This document shows, one piece after another, positions 1 to 7,225 of a stretch of DNA of 9,236 bases. The position numbers and the translations under genes are program-made. The notes beneath the pieces are model-generated. The model did no database searches, was not told the DNA's origin, and was given only the letters and a program-made list of their open reading frames with translations. This DNA comes from Chloroflexota bacterium (GTDB lineage Bacteria > Chloroflexota > UBA6077): the NCBI GenBank assembly GCA_021806765.1, contig JAJZQR010000205.1, forward strand, positions 1 through 9,236. The letters are read 5' to 3'. How positions within the stretch are numbered: the first letter of the stretch is position 1; every line of letters starts with the position of its first letter.

Positions 1-503
1 TCTACAACATCCCTCAGATCACCCAGAACCGCTTTACCCCAGCCCTGGTTCGCAGCCTGGGAGAGTTGCCCAATGTTATTGGGCTCAAGGATAGCAGCAA
101 CGATTGGGAAGCCTTCCTGGAGTTGCTTAAGGCTGGTAAGGCAGCAGGCATCCGCGTCCTCCAGGGGGCGGAAGGTTTGATGGCCCGCAGCGTTCTCGCG
201 GGAGGAGATGGAGCCATTCCCGGGATCGCCAACCTGGTTCCACGCTTGTCCTGCGAGTTGGTTGCTGCAGCCAGGGCAGGCGATGTCGACCGTGCTATGG
301 AACTTCAATCGATACAGGACCGCGCCTGTGAGGTCTATGGGGCAGGCTTCTGGCTCTCAGCATTGAAGGGAGCTGTGAGCGCACTGGGGATCTGCGGTCC
401 CACTGCCGGGCTGCCGGTGCGGCCGCTCGATGAGACCGGCTGGGCAAGGATCGAGGTTCAGTTGCGAGAACTGAACATTTCCTCCCATTCATCAAGAGCT
501 TGA
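1..503 (+). CDS. DHDPS/NAL-superfamily lyase or aldolase, C-terminal part
   Basis: The gene enters from the left edge; in-frame codons start at base 3 and give 166 residues before TGA at 501-503. Family members are usually about 290-300 residues, so roughly 130 are missing. The fragment opens with Y-N-I-P-Q, which holds the catalytic Tyr of the superfamily. The motif I-G-L-K-D-S-S carries the Schiff-base Lys (codon 87-89), exactly 28 residues after the Tyr, as between Tyr133 and Lys161 of E. coli DapA. The family forms (beta/alpha)8 barrels in the cytoplasm that join or split pyruvate-type keto acids through a lysine imine. The residue matching DapA Arg138, which binds the aspartate-semialdehyde carboxylate, is Ile here (Y-N-I-P-Q-I-T). 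That argues against true lysine-pathway DapA and for another aldolase, lyase or dehydratase of the family. The substrate cannot be named. The gene runs the same way as the ABC operon, 163 bases upstream of it. Confidence 0.88.
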   Translation, partial: YNIPQITQNRFTPALVRSLGELPNVIGLKDSSNDWEAFLELLKAGKAAGIRVLQGAEGLMARSVLAGGDGAIPGIANLVPRLSCELVAAARAGDVDRAMELQSIQDRACEVYGAGFWLSALKGAVSALGICGPTAGLPVRPLDETGWARIEVQLRELNISSHSSRA

Positions 504-527
504 CAATTCGCCAGCACAGGATACTCT
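500..527 (+). promoter_or_regulatory. Candidate sigma-70 promoter of the ABC importer operon
   Basis: A perfect -35 hexamer TTGACA (500-505) is followed after 16 bases by TACTCT (522-527), a weak -10 with three matches to consensus. The -35 overlaps the TGA stop of the lyase gene. Transcription would start near 534 and leave a leader of about 130 bases before the binding-protein start at 667. No terminator-like hairpin lies between the lyase gene and this promoter, so read-through from upstream remains possible. The rest of the 504-666 gap shows no gene or convincing operator. Confidence 0.5.
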
Positions 528-666
528 ATCCGCAAGGTGCCGCTATCGTCGCACCAGGCCCCTTGCACCGCTCGTGACCCTTCCCAACATCTAGCGCTGG
601 ATTGTTGCAGCTATGTCCATCAGGGCGAACTGCTGGGTTTCACCAGTTTACTGAGGAGGAGTCATC

Positions 667-2823
667 ATGTCGAAGCGGAAACTCATATCACGGCGCGAAT
701 TCCTGCAATTCTCGGCACTGGCCACCGGCGCGGCCGCCCTGGCCGCATGCACCCCGCAGCCCCCACCCAGCGCTACGCAGCCCCCAGCCGCGGCGGCCAC
801 CAAGGCACCCGCTGCTGCCCCCGCCCCCACCACGGCGGCTGCTTCGGCTCAAGCCCCGGAAGCCAAGCTCGGTTCCCAGCTGATGGGCAAGCTGGAGGGG
901 CCGGTGATTGTCTCTGACCCCGCGCAGTACCCCAAGAGCTTCAAGGAGGCTCCTCAACTCGCCGAGCTGGTGAAGGCGGGAAAGCTCCCACCGGTGGAGA
1001 AACGGCTTCCGGCTCCGGAAGACCTCATGGTTCTCAAGCCGCTCAACGAAACCGGCAAGTATGGTGGGACCTGGCGGCGCGCCTTCACCGGCCCGGGTGA
1101 CGGCGAGAATGGAAACCGGCTCGTATCTACCGACAAAATCCTCTTCTGGGATTACACCGGGACCAAGCGGGCGCCCAGTGTCGCCAAGAGCTGGAAGGTC
1201 AGCGACGATGGTCGTAGCACCACCGTCTACCTGCGGAAGGGCATGAGGTGGTCCGACGGCGAGCCTTTCACCGCCGACGACTTCATGTTCTGGTATCAGG
1301 AGATCTACCAGAATAAGGATATCGTCCCCACTCCGACGCCCGAACTGGACGTGAATGGCAAGCAGGGGAAAATGGAGAAGGTGGACGACTACACCATCGC
1401 CTTCAAGTTCGACGACCCCAACTTCCTCTTCGAGGACATCCTCGCCGGAAGCACCCTGATTGGAGGCGGGCAGGCCGCCAGGCAGTCGAACCCGGCGAGC
1501 TTCTTCGGAGCCTACACGCCGGCCCACTACATCAAGCAGTTCCTGCCCAAGTTCACGCCCGTGGACGAGCTCAACAAGAAGGCCAAGGACGCCGGCTTCG
1601 ACAGCTGGAAGAGCTTCCTCCGGTTCAAGCTGGATTGGCAGCTCAACACCGAGCTTCCCGTGGTGGGCCCCTGGAAGACCACGAGCCCTATCAACACCCC
1701 GAACTGGACCCTGGAGCGCAACCCCTACTACTGGGCCGTGGACACAGAAGGCAACCAGCTTCCCTACATCGACAAGATCGCTCTGACCCTCGCTCAGGAC
1801 CTGGAGGTCCTCAACTTGCGAGCCATCGCGGGGGAGTACGACGAGCAGGAACGGCACACCGGCATGGTGAAGCTTCCGGTGTTCCTGCAGAACCAGGACA
1901 AGAGCGGGTACAAGGTCCACCTCGATCCCGCTTTGAACGGTGCCGACTGCGCCCTCCACGTCGTCCAGGGATACACCGGTGATCCCGAAATCTCCGGCCT
2001 GCTGATGAACAAGGACTTCCGCCACGCCCTCTCCCTGGGCATCAATCGGGACCAGTTGAATGAGACCTTCTGGCTTGGCACCGGCACCCCCGGATCCATT
2101 GCCCCCGCAGAGGCCTCTCTCTACAGCCCGGGCCCCGAGTATCGAAAGCTGTGGTGCACCTACGACGCCAAGCAGGCCAACGACCTTCTCGACAAGGTCG
2201 GCCTGACTCAGAAGGACTCTGAAGGCTACCGGCAGAGGAAAGACGGCAAGGGGAGGCTCCGCATCGAGCTAGCCACCGTCGGCGGCCAGTTCATTCCCTT
2301 CACCCAGGTCGCCGAGATGATCAAGGAGCAGTGGAAGAAGATCGGCATCCAGGCAGACGTCAAGGAGATGGAGCGCACCCTGGCCTTCACCAAGAGCCAG
2401 AACGACGAGCTGCAGATCATGCTCTGGGCCAACGACGGATCCGAGATGCTCTACCTCTTCCCCAGGCATGCGCTGCCAGTGGACCCGACAGAGGCTCACA
2501 TGGGAGCGGCCTACGCAAAGTGGTTCGCCTCCAACGGACAGCAGGGCAAGAAACCCGAGGACCCCGAGATGTTGAAGGCCATGGACCTCTTCCGATCGGC
2601 CACAGGGCAGAAGGACGAGGATCGAATCAAGACGGCCAAGGAGATCTGGAAGATCCTGGTGGAGCAGGAGTACAGCATCGGCACGGTCGGGCTGTCACCA
2701 GCCTTCATGGGGGTCCGCATCGTCAGCAACAAGATGGGGAACATCCCGGGCAGACAGATCAACGCACAGCACTGCAGGACGCCGGGCAGTTCTCATCCGG
2801 CAACCTTCTTCTTCAAGGCATAG
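667..2823 (+). CDS. Family 5 ABC solute-binding lipoprotein, Tat type (peptide/oligomer importer)
   Basis: The 718-residue protein captures the ligand outside the membrane and hands it to the permeases encoded downstream. A strong Shine-Dalgarno GAGGAGGAG (653-661) precedes the ATG. The N-terminus reads S-R-R-E-F-L-Q-F (residues 8-15), a twin-arginine signal, then a lipobox L-A-A-C with lipidated Cys28. The protein is therefore predicted to fold in the cytoplasm, leave through Tat and be anchored by lipid. Residues 29-64 are an Ala/Pro/Thr-rich flexible linker. Family 5 (SBP_bac_5, DppA/OppA) hallmarks follow: K-Y-G-G-T-W near 131-136, the block L-R-K-G-M-R-W-S-D-G-E-P-F from 189, and N-P-Y-Y-W at 352-356. 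It is longer than the common 500-600 residues of DppA/OppA. Ligands of this family include di- and oligopeptides, nickel, opines and oligosaccharides, and the sequence alone does not decide. Codon use is GC-rich like that of its neighbours. Confidence 0.93.
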   Translation: MSKRKLISRREFLQFSALATGAAALAACTPQPPPSATQPPAAAATKAPAAAPAPTTAAASAQAPEAKLGSQLMGKLEGPVIVSDPAQYPKSFKEAPQLAELVKAGKLPPVEKRLPAPEDLMVLKPLNETGKYGGTWRRAFTGPGDGENGNRLVSTDKILFWDYTGTKRAPSVAKSWKVSDDGRSTTVYLRKGMRWSDGEPFTADDFMFWYQEIYQNKDIVPTPTPELDVNGKQGKMEKVDDYTIAFKFDDPNFLFEDILAGSTLIGGGQAARQSNPASFFGAYTPAHYIKQFLPKFTPVDELNKKAKDAGFDSWKSFLRFKLDWQLNTELPVVGPWKTTSPINTPNWTLERNPYYWAVDTEGNQLPYIDKIALTLAQDLEVLNLRAIAGEYDEQERHTGMVKLPVFLQNQDKSGYKVHLDPALNGADCALHVVQGYTGDPEISGLLMNKDFRHALSLGINRDQLNETFWLGTGTPGSIAPAEASLYSPGPEYRKLWCTYDAKQANDLLDKVGLTQKDSEGYRQRKDGKGRLRIELATVGGQFIPFTQVAEMIKEQWKKIGIQADVKEMERTLAFTKSQNDELQIMLWANDGSEMLYLFPRHALPVDPTEAHMGAAYAKWFASNGQQGKKPEDPEMLKAMDLFRSATGQKDEDRIKTAKEIWKILVEQEYSIGTVGLSPAFMGVRIVSNKMGNIPGRQINAQHCRTPGSSHPATFFFKA

Positions 2824-2832
2824 TAAGGGTGC

Positions 2833-2869
2833 CACATCGGGGTGCTGCTAGGAGCGGCACCCCGATGTG
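2833..2869 (+). promoter_or_regulatory. Long perfect stem-loop between binding-protein and permease genes
   Basis: CACATCGGGGTGC (2833-2845) and GCACCCCGATGTG (2857-2869) are exact reverse complements. Inside them a T-G wobble and GCT/AGC continue the stem to about 17 bp around a 3-base AGG loop. It starts 10 bases after the binding-protein stop. No T-run follows (bases after 2869 read ACCGATCGATA), so it is a poor intrinsic terminator on sequence alone. In binding-protein operons such as malE-malF, intergenic hairpins protect the upstream mRNA from 3' decay and lower distal expression. A similar role is inferred here. A partial or factor-assisted terminator is the alternative. Confidence 0.8.
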
Positions 2870-2918
2870 ACCGATCGATACCGCTGCTTCCGGCAGGCAA
2901 CGAAGGGGTGACACTTCC

Positions 2919-3908
2919 GTGTTGAGTTACATAGCACGCCGGTTCGCATTGGCCATTTTGACCGTCCTGGCGATCACGGTCCTATCCTTCACCATCATCC
3001 ACCTGACACCGGGCGACTACATCAGCGCCTACATCGCTCAGGCATCCGCTTCGGGAAGCCTCGTCTCGGCGGCCGAGGCGCAGGCTCTCCGGACCCAATA
3101 CGGCCTTGACCAGCCGATTTACGTTCAGTACTTTCGTTGGATGGGGCTGATCTCCCACGGCAACTTCGGGATGGCTCTACAGTGGGGCCGGCCGGTGCTG
3201 GACGTGATCGGCGACCGGCTCTGGCTGACCATCGCCATCTCGCTCGCCGCCACCCTCTTCACGTGGGCCGTGGCGATTCCCATAGGCATCTACTCCGCCG
3301 TGCACCAGTACTCGGTAGGTGATTACGTGTTCACCTTTTTGGGGTTCTTCGGGCTCGCCGTTCCGGCCTTCATGCTGGCATTGGTGGTCATGTACCTGGG
3401 CTTCGTGTTCTTCGGGGCCGACGTGGGCGGGCTGTTCTCCAACCAGTACGCCCAGGCGCCGTGGAGCATGGCTAAGGCTTGGGACCTGGTCCAGCACTTA
3501 CCGGTGCCCGCCATCGTCCTCGGCGTTGGGGGCACCGCCCAGATGATCCGTATCCTCAGAGCCAACCTGCTCGACGAATTGGGGAAGCCCTACGTAGTCA
3601 CTGCAAGGGCAAAAGGGCTTGGCGAGACCAGGGCTATCCTGAAGTACCCTGTGCGGGTGGCCATGAATCCATTCGTGAGCACTATCGGCTATCTCTTCCC
3701 CTACGTGGTGTCGGGCACCATCATCGTCTCTCTCGTGCTCAACCTACCCACCGTAGGGCCCCTGTTGCTGTCATCCCTCGTCTCGAAGGACATGTATCTG
3801 GCCGGTACGATCATACTGATGCTCGGTGTCATGACGGTCATTGGCACCTTTGTCTCGGATCTGCTTCTGATGTGGATCGATCCTCGCATCCGACTGGAGC
3901 GACAATAA
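2919..3908 (+). CDS. ABC importer permease, DppB/OppB type
   Basis: This 329-residue inner-membrane protein is one of the two channel subunits. It starts with M-L-S-Y-I-A-R-R-F, the usual DppB opening, with a first membrane helix at about 9-29. A long external loop (about 30-100) follows, then helices near 101-125, 137-165, 195-210, 255-275 and 293-320. The cytoplasmic coupling (EAA) motif is Y-V-V-T-A-R-A-K-G-L-G-E (225-236), which docks on an ATPase. The end D-P-R-I-R-L is typical of the family. The chosen start is GTG at 2919, with AAGGGG at 2903-2908 as ribosome site; TTG at 2922 is a less likely alternative. It lies 95 bases after the binding-protein gene, beyond the stem-loop, and its TAA stop shares one base with the next start. 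Confidence 0.93.
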   Translation: MLSYIARRFALAILTVLAITVLSFTIIHLTPGDYISAYIAQASASGSLVSAAEAQALRTQYGLDQPIYVQYFRWMGLISHGNFGMALQWGRPVLDVIGDRLWLTIAISLAATLFTWAVAIPIGIYSAVHQYSVGDYVFTFLGFFGLAVPAFMLALVVMYLGFVFFGADVGGLFSNQYAQAPWSMAKAWDLVQHLPVPAIVLGVGGTAQMIRILRANLLDELGKPYVVTARAKGLGETRAILKYPVRVAMNPFVSTIGYLFPYVVSGTIIVSLVLNLPTVGPLLLSSLVSKDMYLAGTIILMLGVMTVIGTFVSDLLLMWIDPRIRLERQ

Positions 3909-5044
3909 TGGCGGGGACATTGACTCTTGACGACGAACAGGTAGCCTCGGCCGCCGAGGAACGGGTATCGGTCGCCAGCCAGTGGCAACTGATGTGGTGG
4001 CGGTTTCGCAAGCATCGACTTGCTATGGCCGGTGCCCTGCTGATCCTGTTCTTTTACCTGGTCGTCCTCGGCGCCGATTTTCTGGCCTACGCGGACCCCA
4101 CGACCTCGGAGGCGCAGCGTTCCCTGCTGTCGCCTCAGCCGATACATCTCTTCGATAACGGCAGGTTCAGCCCCTACGTCTACGCACTCAAGGGGAAGCG
4201 GGATCCTATCACCTTTCAGCGGGTCTACACGCCTGACGAAAGCCAGAAGATAGCTGTGACCTTCCTCGCTCCGGGTTTCGGGTACAAGTTCCTGGGGCTT
4301 TTCCCAACTCGTCTCCATCTGATCGGAGTGTCCGACGGGAACTCGGAGGAGCGACTCTTCCTGCTGGGTACCGATCTGCAGGGTCGAGATATCTGGTCCC
4401 GTCTAATGTACGGCACTCGGACCTCTCTGACCATCGGCCTCGTCAGCGTCGCCCTCAGCCTCCTCCTGGGAGTGCTGCTCGGTGGTCTGTCGGGCTTCTA
4501 TGGGGGGGCACTGGACACCGCGATCCAGAGGCTCATTGAGATCCTCCGCTCCATTCCCACGATCCCCCTCTGGATGGGACTCGCGGCTGCCCTCCCCAAC
4601 GAATGGAGCATAGTGCAGGTTTACTTCGCCATCACCGTCATCATCTCTCTGATAGGATGGACGGAACTCGCTCGGGTGGTGAGGGGACGGTTCCTCTCCC
4701 TGCGAGAGGAAGACTTCGTCATGGCAGCGGAACTCGCCGGCTGCGGCCGAATGCGGATTATCTTCCGGCACATGGTGCCGTCCTTCCTCAGCCATATCAT
4801 CGCTGCCACCACCCTGGCGCTTCCCACCATGATCATCAGCGAGACATCCCTGAGCTTCTTGGGGCTGGGACTCCGGCCCCCGGCCATAAGCTGGGGGGTG
4901 CTGCTGCAGGAGGCACAAAGCATTCAATCCCTTGCCATGTCTCCCTGGCAACTGGCACCGGTCGTCCCCGTTATCCTCTCGATCCTCGCCTTCAACTTCA
5001 TGGGTGACGGCCTGCGAGACGCGGCCGATCCCTACGGCGTTTAG
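3908..5044 (+). CDS. ABC importer permease, DppC/OppC type, with long external loop
   Basis: This 378-residue protein is the second channel subunit and partner of the DppB-type permease. The ATG at 3908-3910 overlaps the previous stop (TAATG), with GGAG at 3896-3899. The reading frame stays open upstream to 3479, but that part overlaps the permease gene and does not resemble a permease. The soluble N-terminus (1-36) ends in W-W-R-F-R-K-H-R, then the first helix at about 39-60. Residues 61-150 form an external segment of about 90 residues before the family motif G-T-D-L-Q-G-R-D (154-161). The remaining helices fall at about 172-195, 215-230, 236-255, 297-312 and 345-365. The coupling motif is F-V-M-A-A-E-L-A-G (270-278) with F-R-H-M-V-P at 286-291. 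Typical DppC proteins are near 300 residues; the excess sits mainly in the external segment. Confidence 0.92.
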   Translation: MAGTLTLDDEQVASAAEERVSVASQWQLMWWRFRKHRLAMAGALLILFFYLVVLGADFLAYADPTTSEAQRSLLSPQPIHLFDNGRFSPYVYALKGKRDPITFQRVYTPDESQKIAVTFLAPGFGYKFLGLFPTRLHLIGVSDGNSEERLFLLGTDLQGRDIWSRLMYGTRTSLTIGLVSVALSLLLGVLLGGLSGFYGGALDTAIQRLIEILRSIPTIPLWMGLAAALPNEWSIVQVYFAITVIISLIGWTELARVVRGRFLSLREEDFVMAAELAGCGRMRIIFRHMVPSFLSHIIAATTLALPTMIISETSLSFLGLGLRPPAISWGVLLQEAQSIQSLAMSPWQLAPVVPVILSILAFNFMGDGLRDAADPYGV

Positions 5045-5054
5045 GAGCGGAGAC

Positions 5055-6083
5055 ATGAAGAACAGAGGACTACCGCTCCTGTCGGTCCAAGAGCTGAAGA
5101 CCTACTTCTTCGCCGACGAGGGCATTACCAGGGCCGTGGATGGGGCTAGCTTCGACATCTATCCGGGCCAGACCCTGGGCGTGGTTGGAGAGAGTGGCTG
5201 CGGCAAGAGCGTTACGGCTCGCTCGATCCTCAGGATCGTGGAGCGTCCAGGACACATCGTGGGAGGAAGGATCCTGCTGCGGCGTGGGCTGGGGGTCGAG
5301 GGACAGGGGACTGACCAGGAGATCGACCTGACTGGACTAAAGGCCGACGGTAAGGAGATGCGCGCCACCCGAGGGGCCGAGATCGGCTTGGTATTCCAGG
5401 AGCCGATGACCTCCTTCAGCCCCGTCCACACCGTTGGGAGCCAGATCCTGGAGGCCATCCGTCTCCACCAGAAGCTAACCAAGCAGGAAGCCCGGCAGAG
5501 AGCCATCGAGCAGCTTCGCCAGGTCGGGATCCCGAAGCCGGAGCGAAGGGTGGACGAGTACGCCTTCGAGTTGAGCGGCGGCCTGCGGCAGCGAGCCATG
5601 ATCGCCATGGCGCTCTCCTGCCAGCCCAAGCTGCTGATCGCCGACGAGCCAACCACCGCCCTGGATGTGACCACCCAGGCCCAGATCCTGGACCTGCTGC
5701 GCAATCTGCAGAAGCAGAGCGGTATGGCGATCATGCTGATTACCCACAACCTCGGGGTGATCGCTGAGATGGCCGACGACGTGGTGGTGATGTATCTCGG
5801 GCGAGTCGTGGAGAAGGGCCCCGTAGATGACATCTTCCACGCCGCCAGGCACCCCTACACCAAGGCCCTCCTGCGCTCCATGCCCAGCATCCAATCCGAA
5901 TCCAGGATCAAGCTGCCCACGATCAGTGGCTCCATTCCTCACCCCTTCAACCGGCCGCCCGGCTGCCCCTTCCACCCGCGCTGCCCCAGCTTTATTCCCG
6001 GCACCTGCGACCAACGGGAACCTGGACTGGTGGCGGTCAGCGACAGGCAGCAGGTGAGCTGTTTTCTCTACAAGGGGGCATGA
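5055..6083 (+). CDS. ABC importer ATPase, DppD/OppD type
   Basis: This 342-residue cytoplasmic ATPase binds and hydrolyses ATP to drive import, pairing with the next gene product. The start is ATG 5055 with AGGAG at 5043-5047, 10 bases after the permease stop; the frame stays open upstream but overlaps that gene. Motifs: Walker A G-E-S-G-C-G-K-S (45-52), Q-loop F-Q-E-P (114-117), signature L-S-G-G-L-R-Q-R (173-180), Walker B L-L-I-A-D-E-P (193-199, catalytic Glu198) and switch His231. The signature has Leu where Met or Gln is more common. A somewhat long stretch (about 78-105) lies between Walker A and the Q-loop. The C-terminal oligopeptide-transporter domain has H-P-Y-T-K-A-L-L (266-273) and four Cys (304, 310, 318, 336). 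This is the pattern that binds a [4Fe-4S] cluster in studied OppD/DppD proteins, so a cluster is inferred. Confidence 0.95.
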   Translation: MKNRGLPLLSVQELKTYFFADEGITRAVDGASFDIYPGQTLGVVGESGCGKSVTARSILRIVERPGHIVGGRILLRRGLGVEGQGTDQEIDLTGLKADGKEMRATRGAEIGLVFQEPMTSFSPVHTVGSQILEAIRLHQKLTKQEARQRAIEQLRQVGIPKPERRVDEYAFELSGGLRQRAMIAMALSCQPKLLIADEPTTALDVTTQAQILDLLRNLQKQSGMAIMLITHNLGVIAEMADDVVVMYLGRVVEKGPVDDIFHAARHPYTKALLRSMPSIQSESRIKLPTISGSIPHPFNRPPGCPFHPRCPSFIPGTCDQREPGLVAVSDRQQVSCFLYKGA

Positions 6084-6084
6084 G

Positions 6085-7116
6085 ATGGTAGGACTGAAAG
6101 AGACCGACGGGCAGATACTGCTGGAGGTAAAGGGGCTCCGCAAGTACTTTCCCATCAGGCGCGGCTTCCTGCGCAAGGTCGTGGGGCATGTGCGAGCCGT
6201 GGACGACGTGAGCTTCCATATCCGCAAGGGGGAAACGCTGTCCCTGGTGGGAGAGAGCGGCTGCGGCAAGACCACCACCTCCCGCTGCATTCTCCGAGCC
6301 ATCGACCCCACCGCCGGCCAGATCCTGTTCCGCGCCGAAGACGGCAGCACTGTGGACGTAAGCTCGTTGCCCAAGTCCAAGGTTCGGCCGCTCCGCCGCC
6401 AGATGCAGATGATCTTTCAGGACCCCTACTCGTCCCTGAACCCTCGTATGACCCTGCTGGACATCGTGGGGGAGCCGCTACTGGTCAACGGCATGGGGAA
6501 CCGGAAGGAGCGGATGGACCGGGTGGCGGACTTGCTGCGACTGGTGGGGTTGCGTCCCGAGTACATGCGCCGCTTTCCCCACGCCTTCAGCGGGGGCCAG
6601 CGGCAGCGCATCGGGATCGCCAGGGCGCTGGCACTAAACCCCAGCCTGGTGGTGGCCGACGAGCCGGTGTCCGCCCTGGACGTATCGGTGCAGGCCCAGA
6701 TCCTCAACCTTCTGCTGGACCTGCAGGATCAGTTGGGACTCACCTATCTCTTCGTCGCACACGATCTCAGCGTCGTGAAACACATCAGCGAACGGGTTGC
6801 GGTGATGTATGTGGGACAGATCGTCGAGGTGGCGGAGACCAGGGCTCTCTTCACCGCGCCCAGACACCCCTACACCGAGGCGCTGCTCTCTGCAGTTCCG
6901 AAACCCGACCCGAGGCTTCGCTCCCAAAGGATCGTCCTTGAGGGGGAAGTGGCAGATCCGGCCAGCCCTCCTTCTGGCTGCTACTTCCACCCCAGGTGTC
7001 GCTATGCCACCGATCTCTGCCGCCGAGAGAGCCCCATGCTGAAAGAGATCGGGCCGGGCCATCAGGTGAGTTGCCATAGAGCCGAGGAGCTGCAGCTGGC
7101 AGGGGTAGCAGTGTAG
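6085..7116 (+). CDS. ABC importer ATPase, DppF/OppF type
   Basis: This 343-residue cytoplasmic ATPase is the second nucleotide-binding subunit, expected to form a heterodimer with the preceding one. It begins one base after the previous TGA, with AAGGGGG at 6072-6078. Motifs: Walker A G-E-S-G-C-G-K-T (56-63), Q-loop F-Q-D-P (111-114), signature F-S-G-G-Q-R-Q-R (168-175), Walker B V-V-A-D-E-P (189-194, Glu193), D-loop S-A-L-D and switch His226. The opening Y-F-P-I-R-R-G-F is typical of OppF. The C-terminal domain has H-P-Y-T-E-A-L-L (261-268) and Cys299, 305, 312 and 330, spaced almost as in the partner, so an iron-sulfur cluster is again possible. It is the last gene of the operon and all ATPase residues are intact. 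Confidence 0.95.
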   Translation: MVGLKETDGQILLEVKGLRKYFPIRRGFLRKVVGHVRAVDDVSFHIRKGETLSLVGESGCGKTTTSRCILRAIDPTAGQILFRAEDGSTVDVSSLPKSKVRPLRRQMQMIFQDPYSSLNPRMTLLDIVGEPLLVNGMGNRKERMDRVADLLRLVGLRPEYMRRFPHAFSGGQRQRIGIARALALNPSLVVADEPVSALDVSVQAQILNLLLDLQDQLGLTYLFVAHDLSVVKHISERVAVMYVGQIVEVAETRALFTAPRHPYTEALLSAVPKPDPRLRSQRIVLEGEVADPASPPSGCYFHPRCRYATDLCRRESPMLKEIGPGHQVSCHRAEELQLAGVAV

Positions 7117-7148
7117 CCAGAGCACGGAAGCATCAGAACAAGAACGCA

Positions 7149-7171
7149 GGGGCGGGGCCCAGACCCGCCCT
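7149..7171. repeat. GC-rich inverted repeat in convergent spacer (first of two)
   Basis: GGGCGGG (7150-7156) pairs with CCCGCCC (7164-7170) around a 7-base loop, with one more G-T wobble at 7149/7171. It lies 33 bases after the last ATPase stop, in the spacer between two converging genes. It may help end transcription from either side, but no T-run follows on the + strand and only a T-rich stretch (CTGCGTTCTTGTTCT) follows on the - strand. Dispersed palindromes of this G/C-run style are common in intergenic DNA of high-GC genomes, so a repeat element is an alternative. Confidence 0.55.
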
Positions 7172-7193
7172 GTCGCGTCTATGGGGACCATAT

Positions 7194-7213
7194 GGCCGGC
7201 AAAGGTGCCGGCC
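7194..7213. repeat. GC-rich inverted repeat in convergent spacer (second of two)
   Basis: GGCCGGCA (7194-7201) and TGCCGGCC (7206-7213) are exact reverse complements around a 4-base AAGG loop. The hairpin lies 12 bases beyond the aspS stop codon, reading on the - strand. The position suits a terminator for aspS, but the following - strand bases (ATATGGTCCCC) contain no T-run, so factor-independent termination is doubtful. It may form a pair with the hairpin at 7149-7171 as one repeat element. Confidence 0.6.
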
Positions 7214-7225
7214 CCACAGTAGCCG

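Noticed and set aside
633..646. Small hairpin CTGG/CCAG just before the binding-protein ribosome site
   Set aside because: A 4-bp stem is expected by chance and the longer pairing needs a bulge; too weak to call a control element.
688..2025. Long open frame (445 residues) on the - strand inside the binding-protein gene
   Set aside because: It is antisense to a gene with clear family motifs. It is rich in Gly, Val and Leu with no recognisable domain, which is what GC-rich codon bias creates on the opposite strand.
3479..3907. N-terminal extension of the DppC-type permease in an open frame
   Set aside because: The extension overlaps the DppB-type gene and does not look like membrane protein. 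ATG at 3908 has a ribosome site and gives a normal permease start.
4932..5054. N-terminal extension of the first ATPase in an open frame
   Set aside because: It overlaps the permease end. ATG at 5055 has AGGAG upstream and gives the normal distance to Walker A.
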